Of a stretch of DNA of 64,000 nt, positions 1-9,122 are shown piece by piece. A program made the position numbers and the translations under genes. How positions within the stretch are numbered: position 1 is the stretch's first letter; the number at the start of each line of letters is the position of its first letter. This DNA comes from Planctomycetota bacterium. GTDB lineage: Bacteria; Planctomycetota; Phycisphaerae; UBA1845; UTPLA1. The notes under the pieces were generated by a model that did not search any database, was not told where the DNA came from, and saw only the letters and a list, made by a program, of their open reading frames with translations. The stretch covers positions 29,559-93,558 of the forward strand of contig QEVG01000014.1 of the NCBI GenBank assembly GCA_003576905.1, written 5' to 3'.

Positions 1-567
1 GTCGCGCACGAGTTCCATTGGCAGGCCGACGATATTGCTGAAGCTGCCGTCGTAACTCTCGACGAAGGCGTCGCCGTGGTCCTGAATGCCGTAGGCGCCC
101 GCCTTGTCCTCCCACTGGCCCGTGTCGAGATAGGACTCAAGCATTTCGTCGGAGAGCGGGCGCATGTGGATGACGCTGACCGAGTGACCCATCAGCCGCA
201 GGTCGGTCTCAGGATGAAGGACCGCGACGCCGGTGATCACGCGATGGCAGGTTCCGGCGAGCCGGCGCAGAATGCGCCGCGCGTCGTTCCTGTCGACGGG
301 CTTGCCGAAGATTTCGCCGTCAATCACGGTGATGGTATCGGCGGCAAGGATCGTGTCCTCCGGGTTCGAATCCTCGATGCTGCGGGCCTTGTAGTACGCC
401 AGCGATTCGCAGTATGCGGTGGGGTCGACATGGGGCGGCGGCACCTCTGGCTCCGCGAAGGGCGGGTGCACGATGCGAAATCGGTATCCCGCTTCGCGCA
501 GCAGTTCGGCCCGCCTCGGACTCGATGACGCAAGAACGAGAGACTTCGGCTGCGAGGGGGCGTTCAT
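1..567 (-). CDS. maf: Maf-like nucleoside triphosphate pyrophosphatase (C-terminus cut by window edge)
   Basis: Hydrolyses non-canonical or methylated nucleoside triphosphates to the monophosphate, a housekeeping role in the cytoplasm; older literature calls it a septum formation inhibitor. The protein starts MNAPSQPKSLVLASSSPRR, and the SSSPRR phosphate-binding motif near residue 18 is the family hallmark. It is followed by the DTILAADTITVIDGEIFGKP core with the catalytic Asp, and KAGAYGIQ further on. ATG at 567 is the obvious start because the family motif begins within 20 residues. 189 codons are visible; full proteins have about 190-210, so only a few residues are missing beyond base 1. 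It is divergent from the glycosyltransferase gene. Confidence 0.9.
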   Translation of the reverse strand, partial: MNAPSQPKSLVLASSSPRRAELLREAGYRFRIVHPPFAEPEVPPPHVDPTAYCESLAYYKARSIEDSNPEDTILAADTITVIDGEIFGKPVDRNDARRILRRLAGTCHRVITGVAVLHPETDLRLMGHSVSVIHMRPLSDEMLESYLDTGQWEDKAGAYGIQDHGDAFVESYDGSFSNIVGLPMELVRD

Positions 568-688
568 GAAGACCGGACGCTCGCTTTCCCTTCAAGAAAG
601 TGGATAGTATGTATCCTCGGTTCCCGGCGTTGTAAAGGCGAGCCGGCCGGCCACGACCGGCAGATGCCCTTCGGATGAGAATGCCTGC

Positions 689-2179
689 GTGAACAGCGAT
701 CCCGCGACCGATACCGCCCTGGAGGAGTCCCGCACCGCGGGGTGTTCTGGCGAGGCGGCACGCCGCGCGGGCGTCCGCGGGCGCAGTGTCATGTTTCTGG
801 CTCTCCTGCTCGCGGCATATGGCGTGGGGCTCGTTCGCCAGCTGGACGAGCCGTGGATCGGGCTGCATGACTGGAACGGCGCTTTTTACTCTCAACTGGC
901 GCGCAACCTTATCCGGTATCCCTTCCGGGACCATCACGCCATGCCCCTCGTGGCGGTAGGGGACGATGCGCCGCCGGAGGAACGCTCGATCTATGCGACA
1001 CATCCTGCCGGGCTCGTCTGGGTCATGGCCGCCGCGTTTCGCGTCTTCGGCGAAGGGGAGTCCGCGGCGCGGCTCGCGGCGGTCCTCGGGTCTCTGGTTG
1101 CGCTCGCGGCGTGGGTGGCGCTGGTGGCGGAAAGCCGGGGCCGGGAGCCGGCGCTGCTATCGGGGCTCCTTTACGCCGCGATGCCGATGGCCGTGTACTT
1201 CGGGCGCATGTCGAACCACGAGGCATTCTGCCTGTGCGGAATGGTCGTCGCGCTTTACATGGTCCGGCGCGCGAATTCCGCAGCCGATCCGCGGCGGGTC
1301 CGGCCGGGGTTTCTCGCGGCCGGCCTGGCGGCGATGGCGTGCACTATTCTGATTGACTGGGTAGGGGTGCTCTTTGCCGGGCTCCTGTGTGTGCATGTAT
1401 TCCGCGCGTATCGCACCGGGCGCGCCGCTGGGATCGGGGTCATCGCGGTCGCGGCGGCAGCCTTCGCGGCGACCGGGGCGGTGATTCTGCACATTGTCTA
1501 TGGCGGACTGGACGGTGAGTGGGCTGATCTTGTGGCGATCTTTACGTCGCGGAGCGGCGCGATCGAGCGGCAGGCGACGGAGCTGTTCTGGCTCAACACG
1601 GTCGACAACCTGACTCTGCCGGGAATCGCGCTGAGTGCCATCGGATTGGCGTGCATGCTCTGGCGGCGTGCGTCCGGTCGCGGCCGGCCATCGGCTGCAT
1701 ACGCGACTGCGGCGCTGCCCGGCGGAAGCGGCGTGTGGGTTCTGGTGGCGACGGGGCTGATCTGGCTGCTGCTGTTTCGCCGCCAGTACCAGATTCATCA
1801 ATACTGGCTTTTCTACCTGGGTCCGCCGATCGCGCTGTGCGCGTCGACCGCGATCCTTTTCTTCCGCGATCTGGCTCGGCGATTCGGAGAGCGGGTCGCA
1901 ACGGGAGCGGTCGCGATCACGGTCCTGACCCTTCTGCTCGCGGGCCAGCGCACCGTGGATTCGCTTTTTTCCCAGCGGTCGTGGAAGCTGGATTTTGTGC
2001 GGTATTGCGAGGAACTTCGTGCGGCAACCCCCCGCGGCGAACGCGTCGTACTCGAACGGGATCCCATTTCCAGGGAGACATTCGGCGGCTACGTGTTTCG
2101 CAACATTGTTCCGCCCCAGCTTGCGTATTATCTGGACCGGCCGTTTGTGGTTCGGACCGCGCCCGAGGGCGCACCCTGA
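689..2179 (+). CDS. GT39/ArnT-like integral membrane glycosyltransferase
   Basis: Predicted polyprenyl-phosphate-sugar-dependent glycosyltransferase of the PMT/ArnT superfamily, acting at the cytoplasmic membrane. The 496-residue protein has roughly ten hydrophobic segments. Just after the first one is an extracytoplasmic acidic loop (GLHDWNGAFYSQLARN) where this superfamily carries its catalytic Asp. A second loop reads ATHPAGLVWVMAAAFRVFG and a third YFGRMSNHEAF, both typical of dolichyl-phosphate-mannose transferase-like enzymes. The start is GTG at 689; an in-frame ATG at 791 (residue 35) just before the first membrane segment is an alternative. Acceptor and sugar cannot be read from the sequence. 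It stands alone, divergent from maf. Confidence 0.75.
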   Translation: MNSDPATDTALEESRTAGCSGEAARRAGVRGRSVMFLALLLAAYGVGLVRQLDEPWIGLHDWNGAFYSQLARNLIRYPFRDHHAMPLVAVGDDAPPEERSIYATHPAGLVWVMAAAFRVFGEGESAARLAAVLGSLVALAAWVALVAESRGREPALLSGLLYAAMPMAVYFGRMSNHEAFCLCGMVVALYMVRRANSAADPRRVRPGFLAAGLAAMACTILIDWVGVLFAGLLCVHVFRAYRTGRAAGIGVIAVAAAAFAATGAVILHIVYGGLDGEWADLVAIFTSRSGAIERQATELFWLNTVDNLTLPGIALSAIGLACMLWRRASGRGRPSAAYATAALPGGSGVWVLVATGLIWLLLFRRQYQIHQYWLFYLGPPIALCASTAILFFRDLARRFGERVATGAVAITVLTLLLAGQRTVDSLFSQRSWKLDFVRYCEELRAATPRGERVVLERDPISRETFGGYVFRNIVPPQLAYYLDRPFVVRTAPEGAP

Positions 2180-2332
2180 GGGCGTCGGTGGCGACCGGCT
2201 CGGTTCGCATCGGTTCTTTCCGGGGGTATATCGCGTAAGGCCTTATTTTGCATGTTGTTACAGCTGAGCAGGGTGTTTAGATGGGTCCTCCGGACGAAAG
2301 CCGATCTATTGTTGTCGGCTGTCGTGTCGGCA

Positions 2333-2360
2333 TTGACTCGCCTTGGGAGACCTTTATACT
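2333..2360 (+). promoter_or_regulatory. sigma70-type promoter upstream of tRNA-Thr/tuf
   Basis: TTGACT at 2333-2338, a 16-base spacer and TATACT at 2355-2360. It lies about 97 bases before the tRNA-Thr and is the only good promoter seen before the tRNA-tuf-secE-nusG-rplK cluster. Confidence 0.6.
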
Positions 2361-2456
2361 GACGGGTCTTACTCGCAGGCTGGCGCGCGACCCAGGACGT
2401 GGAATCGGCCGCTGTGCTGAGCCTTGGCGGCGAACCGGGCGCGCTTTGCCGCATTC

Positions 2457-2529
<73 letters not shown>

Positions 2530-2822
2530 TTTCGAGTGGCGCATGTCTGTTGCGGCGGACGTGCGGGCCTCTTGTCGGCATCGAGCCCGCATCGGAGGCC
2601 GGGCCGATCGAGACGTGAGGATCGCGCGGCCCAGAAAGAGCCGTGGGCTCCTGCCACGGATGCCGCTTACATAGCTGTTTGAACGGACGACCGAACTGGA
2701 AGACGCCGTCGGAAGCAACGTCGGCGAAGTATGGGTTTGTCCGCTGAACGTGTCGTACGCTTGGACGAGAGCAACGGAGACTAGAGAACCAAAGTTGGAC
2801 AGTACGCGGAGGAATCGCTGGC

Positions 2823-4031
<1,209 letters not shown>

Positions 4032-4139
4032 CGAATTCGGGTCTTTTCCCGAGCGGCATCCGGCCGGACGGCTGTCAGACGGTTCAGAATCGTCCGGCCT
4101 CCGGCCGCGTGCTCTCGGGACGGTTCGACAGAGTGATTT

Positions 4140-4316
4140 ATGGCGAAAGCAAGCAAGCGAGAATGGGTTTGGCTGGAATGCTCCGAGACCGGCGACCTGA
4201 ACTACCGCACGACGATAAACGTGTTGCAGGGCGTTCCTGAAAAGCTCAAGGCCGGTATGCAGAAATACTGCCCCCGGCTTCGCCGACATACGCTCCATAA
4301 GATCAAAAGGAAGTAG
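4140..4316 (+). CDS. rpmG: 50S ribosomal protein L33
   Basis: A 58-residue protein, MAKASKREWVWLECSETGDL then NYRTTINVLQ, ending in KYCPRLRRHTLHKIKRK. The C-terminal YCPR..RHTLHK block and the NYRTT strand identify L33 of the large ribosomal subunit. The family has zinc-binding and zinc-free forms. Here only one Cys of each CxxC pair remains (Cys14 and Cys44; the partner positions are Thr17 and Leu47), so a complete zinc site is not possible. Position between tuf and tRNA-Trp/secE matches the usual bacterial order tuf-rpmG-trnW-secE-nusG, which makes the call secure despite its small size. ATG at 4140 is the only sensible start. Confidence 0.93.
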   Translation: MAKASKREWVWLECSETGDLNYRTTINVLQGVPEKLKAGMQKYCPRLRRHTLHKIKRK

Positions 4317-4432
4317 GAGCCGTGCGTCGCCGGCGCGGGGCCTGGTTCCGGCTCGCGTCTGTCGGCCGGTCGATTCAGGTCGCCCTTGAAGCGGCCGCGG
4401 CCCGAAAAGGCGAATGCGTGCGGATGGACGAC

Positions 4433-4505
4433 AGGAGCGTAGCTCAATTGGTAGAGCACCGGTTTCCAAAACCGGCGGTTGGGGGTTCGAGTCCCTCCGC
4501 TCCTG
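4433..4505 (+). tRNA. tRNA-Trp (anticodon CCA)
   Basis: A 73-base cloverleaf. The acceptor stem pairs AGGAGCG (4433-4439) with CGCTCCT (4498-4504), the discriminator is G, the anticodon loop TTCCAAA sits on a CCGGT/ACCGG stem, and the T arm reads GGGGGTTCGAGTCCCTC. Its position between rpmG and secE is the usual one for tRNA-Trp. Confidence 0.97.
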
Positions 4506-4562
4506 ATCCCGCGGATGCGACCCGCGTCGCATCCCGGACCGGTGGCGGAACTGGAAGCCAAC

Positions 4563-5183
4563 ATGGCCAAGCATGACGACAAGATGAGCAAGCGATCCGG
4601 CGGCACGGATCGCGGGACGGCCCTGGCCGACCGGCACGACGAGGAGTCTTCCATGGCAGACGCTGCGGCACACGACGCAAACGGCGATCGATCCTATGAG
4701 CGTCGCTCCACGATGGAGAGTCATTCGCCGGGCGGCGCCGAGGGCGGCGGTTTCTTTGACATTTACAAGCCCTCGCAGGGATATCACACCCGCGTATGGA
4801 CGGGGGTGGCGGCCGGTTCGCTGATCGTGTGGTTCGCCTATTTCCTTTACGAAAAGCTCGAGCTGGTCGGAACCGGGGCGACGACGCGCTACGTTCAGGT
4901 GGGAGCGGCGGTCGCGACGATCCTCAGTCTTGGACTTGTCACCTACTGGCTCCTGGCCCTCAATCGCAAGGTGTGCGACTTCCTGATCGCCACCGAGGGC
5001 GAAATGAAGAAGGTCAACTGGACGAGCCGGAAGGAGATCATCGGCTCGACCAAGGTGGTGATCTTCGTCGTCGTCTTCATGAGCATCCTGCTCTTCGTCG
5101 TGGACGTCTTCTTCATGGTGTTCTTCAATGCGATCGGCGTGCTGAAGGCGGGCGGCGGGACCCTCCAGGAGCTGTTCAAGTGA
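4563..5183 (+). CDS. secE: Preprotein translocase subunit SecE
   Basis: Essential small subunit of the SecYEG translocon in the cytoplasmic membrane. The C-terminal 60 residues carry the signature: EGEMKKVNWTSRKEIIGSTK amphipathic helix followed by a transmembrane helix (VVIFVVVFMSILLFVVDVFF). Two further hydrophobic segments precede it, after FFDIYKPSQGYHTRVWTG, so this is a long three-helix form. The N-terminus is a charged, low-complexity tail. ATG at 4563 is chosen as the first start after the tRNA. ATG at 4653 is a strong alternative because GAGGAG lies 6 bases upstream, giving a 176-residue protein. nusG follows after 26 bases. Confidence 0.92.
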   Translation: MAKHDDKMSKRSGGTDRGTALADRHDEESSMADAAAHDANGDRSYERRSTMESHSPGGAEGGGFFDIYKPSQGYHTRVWTGVAAGSLIVWFAYFLYEKLELVGTGATTRYVQVGAAVATILSLGLVTYWLLALNRKVCDFLIATEGEMKKVNWTSRKEIIGSTKVVIFVVVFMSILLFVVDVFFMVFFNAIGVLKAGGGTLQELFK

Positions 5184-5209
5184 GTGCCGTCGGCCACGGA
5201 GTCGAAGCG

Positions 5210-5875
5210 ATGAGCGACGATACGCCGCAGATGTCCCCCATGGAGTCCTCGGAGGGTTCCGCTCCCGATGCGCCCGCTTCGGCTCCGAAGACCGCGGCCA
5301 AGTCCGCGCCGGCCGGCGGCCGCTCCATGCACTGGTATGTCCTCCGTGTGGCGAGCAATTGCGAAGACCGGGTGTGCGAGGCCCTGACGCGAAAGGTGAA
5401 GATTGAACACCTCGAGGATCGCATCGGCCGCATCCTCGTCCCGACGCAGCGCGAGAAGCGCATGCGCGCGGGCGTTGCCCGGGTCTTTGATCGCAAGCTC
5501 TACCCCGGCTATGTCTTCGTCGAGATGGCCACGGAGGAGGACGGCAGCATCCCCGAGGATGTGTGGTTCCTCGTCCGCGAGACGATGAGCGTCGGCGATT
5601 TCATCGGCTCCGACGGGAAGCCGACGCCGATGAAGCCGCACGACGTCGAGAAGATGCTCGCCGTCGTCGAGAAGTCCGCCGAGCAGCCCACTCTGGCGGG
5701 CATGGCGGGCATGAAGAAGGGCGATGCCATCAAGGTCAAGGAAGGCCCGTTTGAGAATTTCGAGGGCGAGATCGACGAGGTCTTCCCCGACAAGGGACAG
5801 GTCCGCGTGATCGTCAGCATTTTCGGCCGGGCGACCCCGATCGAACTGGAATACTGGCAGATCGAACCCGCCTGA
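5210..5875 (+). CDS. nusG: Transcription termination/antitermination protein NusG
   Basis: Binds RNA polymerase at the beta-prime clamp helices and couples transcription to Rho and ribosomes. The 221-residue protein has a roughly 38-residue Ala/Pro/Ser-rich extension, then the NGN domain starting at MHWYVLRVASNCEDRV and including KLYPGYVFVEM and WFLVRET. The KOW domain follows near residues 168-200 (GDAIKVKEGPFENFEGEIDE). The acidic N-terminal extension is absent from E. coli NusG. ATG at 5210 lies 26 bases after secE, and rplK follows 45 bases downstream, so the three are one transcription unit. Confidence 0.96.
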   Translation: MSDDTPQMSPMESSEGSAPDAPASAPKTAAKSAPAGGRSMHWYVLRVASNCEDRVCEALTRKVKIEHLEDRIGRILVPTQREKRMRAGVARVFDRKLYPGYVFVEMATEEDGSIPEDVWFLVRETMSVGDFIGSDGKPTPMKPHDVEKMLAVVEKSAEQPTLAGMAGMKKGDAIKVKEGPFENFEGEIDEVFPDKGQVRVIVSIFGRATPIELEYWQIEPA

Positions 5876-5920
5876 TCGGCCGGGTGAGAGTCAAGCGAGA
5901 AAGCAGCGAGGCAAGGCACC

Positions 5921-6355
5921 GTGGCGAAGAAGAAGAAAACCCCGACGGCGACGTTCAAGGTTCAAGGCCCTGGCGGGCAGGCTACGCCTGCGCCCCCGAT
6001 CGGCCCGGCCTGTGGTCAGTACGGCGTGAACCCCGGTCAGTTCGTGCAGCAGTTCAACGAGCGCACGAAGCAGCTCAACGGGATGCCCGTGACGGCCGTG
6101 GTGAACGTGTACGCCGACCGGACGTTCGATTTCGTCATCAAGAGCCCGCCGGCGTCAGTCCTTCTCAAGGACGCGGCCAAAGTGGCCAAGGGCAGCGGCG
6201 TGCCGAACAAGGAGAAGGTCGGCAAGGTCACGATGGCCCAGGTCGAGGCGATCGCCAAGCAGAAGCTGGCCGATCTCAACTGTTTCACGATCGATGCCGC
6301 CAAGAAGATCGTCATGGGCACGGCGCGGAACATGGGGATTGAAGTCGACGGCTGA
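5921..6355 (+). CDS. rplK: 50S ribosomal protein L11
   Basis: Large-subunit protein at the GTPase-associated centre that binds 23S rRNA and contacts EF-G and RelA. The 144-residue protein starts with GTG (MAKKKKTPTATFKVQ). The PAPPIGPACGQYGVNPGQF loop in the N-terminal domain and the C-terminal GTARNMGIEVDG are diagnostic. Length is normal. It is the last gene of the cluster: an intrinsic hairpin lies 38 bases after the stop and the next gene is on the other strand, so rplA, rplJ and rplL are not linked. Confidence 0.97.
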   Translation: MAKKKKTPTATFKVQGPGGQATPAPPIGPACGQYGVNPGQFVQQFNERTKQLNGMPVTAVVNVYADRTFDFVIKSPPASVLLKDAAKVAKGSGVPNKEKVGKVTMAQVEAIAKQKLADLNCFTIDAAKKIVMGTARNMGIEVDG

Positions 6356-6392
6356 GCGGCTCTGACCGGGAATCCAATCTGAAACATCGAGA

Positions 6393-6423
6393 GGCCGGGT
6401 TCGCCGCAGCGTGCCCGGCCTTT
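6393..6423 (+). terminator. Intrinsic terminator after rplK
   Basis: A 7-bp perfect stem GGCCGGG (6393-6399) / CCCGGCC (6414-6420) closes a 14-base loop and is followed by TTT. It sits 38 bases after the rplK stop, with no T tract on the other strand. Confidence 0.75.
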
Positions 6424-7063
6424 ACTCTGCGCCCGCGGCGAGCCGTTCGAAGTATTCCCGCCAGCTTATCGAAAGCTCCGGCAGCCGGGCCAGCCTCCCC
6501 GCAGACGGCACCGCGGCGTTTCGATCATTTCGGAGCGACAGCAGGAGGTGAACAGTCAGGTCGGGATGCGGATGGGCGATACGCTCAATGGGGTCGGCTC
6601 CCTTCACAGCGCCGGTTGTCAGCACGCGGAGATAGAACCCGCTGAACCCGTTTTCGTGGATTCGCACGATGGCCCTCGGGTCGGCGAGGTTGTTCGCCAG
6701 CTTAAAGCAGGGCATGCGCGGCTGCGTAACCTGCACTTCGGCGGTCCCGATGCGGAAAACGTCGCCGATGCAGACCTGCGTTTCGAGCATGTCGACGGTC
6801 GTGAGGTTCTCGCCGAACGACGGCACGGCCAATGTGCGGCCCAGCGTGTCCCGCCACCACGCGTAATGTTCGAAGGGGTAACAGCAGACCGCCTTGTCCG
6901 GCCCACCGTGAACGTTTTCGTCGGAAACGCGATCACCGGCGAAACCGAGCGGAGTCAATTCGGCGGCGCCCTCCACCGGACGACGGCGAATCGCCGAGCT
7001 ATACTGCCGCCCGGCGACCAGGATGATCTGCGGACGGCCGATGTTGACCAAGTGCACGTGCAT
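6422..7063 (-). CDS. MOSC domain protein, YiiM-like
   Basis: Predicted molybdenum-cofactor-binding sulfurase C-terminal (MOSC) domain protein, cytoplasmic. The 213-residue protein resembles YiiM: a GFAGDRVSDENVHGGPDKAV block near residue 40, SFGENLTT, and the conserved Cys in QPRMPCFKL near residue 137, which in MOSC proteins is proposed to bind sulfur or the cofactor. YiiM of E. coli reduces N-hydroxylated purines; the same activity here is only inference. Its tail-to-tail position with rplK and the Moco-dependent oxidoreductase elsewhere in the window do not establish a functional link. ATG at 7063; pepF ends 8 bases upstream, so both may be one transcript. Confidence 0.85.
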   Translation of the reverse strand: MHVHLVNIGRPQIILVAGRQYSSAIRRRPVEGAAELTPLGFAGDRVSDENVHGGPDKAVCCYPFEHYAWWRDTLGRTLAVPSFGENLTTVDMLETQVCIGDVFRIGTAEVQVTQPRMPCFKLANNLADPRAIVRIHENGFSGFYLRVLTTGAVKGADPIERIAHPHPDLTVHLLLSLRNDRNAAVPSAGRLARLPELSISWREYFERLAAGAE

Positions 7064-7071
7064 GAACAGGT

Positions 7072-8988
7072 TCAGCGAGCGGCCTTTGCGGACTGCTTCT
7101 GATAGAGCGTTTCAAACTCAGTGAGCAGATCGTCGAAAAGCGCCAGGGTGTCCTCGATGGGCTTCGGCGTGGTCATGTCGACGCCGGCCAGCTTGAGGAT
7201 ATCCAGAGGGTACTTGCTGCTGCCCGCCGAGAGAAACTTCATCAGTCCTTCGACCGCGCCCGGTTCCCGGGCGATGATGCGCCGCCCGATGTTGGTCGCC
7301 GCGCAATGGCTCGTCGCATAGGTATAGACGTAGAAGTTGCGATAGAAATGCGGGATGCGCAGGCCTTCGGCCGCGGCACACGGGTCGTTCACGCAATCCG
7401 GGCCGTAATACTTCGTGACGATATCGAGGTACCTGCCGGTCAGAACCTCGGGCGTCAGCGGCGTTCCGCCCTCGGCAAGCTCGTGAATGAGCTGTTCGTA
7501 CTCGGCGAACATCGTCTGCCGGAAGACCGTCGTGCGTATGCCTTCGATCTGCTGCTGGAGGATCAGCAGACGCTGGGTGTCGTCCTTGGCTTCCTGGAGC
7601 AGATGGTGCGCCAGGAGGACCTCGTTGACCGTGCTGGCGACTTCGGCGCAGAAGGTGGCGTAGTCGCCGTAGATCATCGGCTGATTCTTGACCGTGTACC
7701 ATGAGTGCATCGCATGGCCCATCTCATGGGCGACGGTCGAGCGGTCGTTCATCGTCCCTGTGTAGTTCAGCAGCAGGTAGGGGTGGGTCAGGTAGCTGCC
7801 CCAGCAGTACGCCCCGCTGCGCTTGTTGGGTGTTTCGTACACGTCGATCCATCGCGACTCAAACGCCTTTTTAAGCGTGCCAGTGTAGTCCGGGCCGAGC
7901 GGGGTAAGGCCTTTCAGGATCGTCGCGACCGCGTCGTCGTAGGGGATCTGGTCCTCCTTGACCTCGATCATCGGGACGTACAGGTCGTACTGGCGGACGT
8001 CGTCAAGGCCCATCAGCTTCTTGCGAATCGCCACGTACCGATGCAGCCTGGGCAGATGCTTGTTGACCGTGGCGACCAGGTTGTCGTACACGGCGACGGG
8101 AATATTCGGGCCGAACAGGGCCGCCTCGCGGCAGCTTTTGAAGCCGCGGGCTTTCGCGAAGAACATATGTTGCTTAACGTGCGCCGAGAGCAGCGCCGCA
8201 AGGGTATTGGCCTTCGCCGCATAGGTCTCGTGCAGTCCGATGAACGCCTCGCGCCGGACGCGCCGGTCCTTGGAATAGATGAAGTTGTAATACTTCGCCG
8301 AGCTGAGCTGAACCTCCTGCCCCTTTTCGTCCTTGATCTTCGGGAAGTCGAGGTTGGTGTTGGTCAGCAGGCCGTACACGTTCTCCGGCGCCGACGTGAC
8401 GTCGCCCGCCATGGCCAGCAGCTCTTCCTCGCGGGGCGAAAGGAAGTGATCGCGCTGGCGGTGGATGTCGTCGATGAAGTGCCGATAGACCGCCAGTTTC
8501 TCGTTCTTCTCCATCCACGAATGGACGGTCTCCGGCGGGAGCGTCAGGATCTCGGGAACGAGCCAGCTCGCCGCCTCCGCGGCGCGGGTGCTGAGCGACT
8601 GAGCCCGATCCCAACGGCCCTGGGCCGCGGAAACGCTCATGTCCTCGTGATAGGAAAGGCCGGAATATACGACGACGCGGTCGAGTTCGGCGGCCATATC
8701 GTCGCGCAGTTTCAGTCCGGCCAGAAGCGCGTCGCCGGATTTTCCGAGTGTGCCCTTCAGGGCCTTGAATCGATTGATCAACTCCTCGGTGCGCTGGAAG
8801 GCCGTCTCATAGGCGGGATCGTTGACGAAAATCTCCGTGAGATTCCATCGATACTTTTCGGGGATGTCGCTGCGCTGCTTGATAGCGGCGGGTGACGCTG
8901 CCTGTGCCACGGCCATGTGCGCTCCAGAATGATTACAGAAAATGAAAGCCAGTCCGCATATCGCAATCGATCGACGCTTTGGGGTCAT
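7072..8988 (-). CDS. pepF: Secreted oligoendopeptidase F (peptidase M3)
   Basis: Zinc metallopeptidase that trims short peptides. The zincin motif HEMGH lies near residues 420-425 (TVAHEMGHAMHSWYT) and a distal Glu is within the following helix (FCAEVAS), as in family M3. N-terminal PEKYRWNLTEIF and C-terminal PLDILKLAGVDMTTP are PepF landmarks. The chosen start is ATG at 8988, preceded by GGAGGG 8 bases upstream, and gives 638 residues. From this start residues 6-30 form a signal peptide (SIAICGLAFIFCNHSGAH... AVAQA), whereas most PepF enzymes are cytoplasmic, so export to the periplasm is inferred. The reading frame stays open upstream but has no better start. Confidence 0.92.
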   Translation of the reverse strand: MTPKRRSIAICGLAFIFCNHSGAHMAVAQAASPAAIKQRSDIPEKYRWNLTEIFVNDPAYETAFQRTEELINRFKALKGTLGKSGDALLAGLKLRDDMAAELDRVVVYSGLSYHEDMSVSAAQGRWDRAQSLSTRAAEAASWLVPEILTLPPETVHSWMEKNEKLAVYRHFIDDIHRQRDHFLSPREEELLAMAGDVTSAPENVYGLLTNTNLDFPKIKDEKGQEVQLSSAKYYNFIYSKDRRVRREAFIGLHETYAAKANTLAALLSAHVKQHMFFAKARGFKSCREAALFGPNIPVAVYDNLVATVNKHLPRLHRYVAIRKKLMGLDDVRQYDLYVPMIEVKEDQIPYDDAVATILKGLTPLGPDYTGTLKKAFESRWIDVYETPNKRSGAYCWGSYLTHPYLLLNYTGTMNDRSTVAHEMGHAMHSWYTVKNQPMIYGDYATFCAEVASTVNEVLLAHHLLQEAKDDTQRLLILQQQIEGIRTTVFRQTMFAEYEQLIHELAEGGTPLTPEVLTGRYLDIVTKYYGPDCVNDPCAAAEGLRIPHFYRNFYVYTYATSHCAATNIGRRIIAREPGAVEGLMKFLSAGSSKYPLDILKLAGVDMTTPKPIEDTLALFDDLLTEFETLYQKQSAKAAR

Positions 8989-9122
8989 GGATGGAGCCCT
9001 CCAGAAATTGTTCCTGCGCCTCGTCTCTGACGAAGCGCCTGCGAACCGACCGGCCACGCGGCTAATACGCATGTCGCTGCGATCGGGCGCCGTGGAAGGG
9101 GAGGGATACCAGGGGGATCTCG

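Noticed and set aside
361..373. GGTTCGAATCC, resembling a tRNA T arm
   Set aside because: It lies inside maf and no acceptor, D or anticodon stems can be built around it.
8989..9122. A hidden or broken sdhB between sdhA and pepF
   Set aside because: The gap is 134 bases with no cysteine-rich frame.
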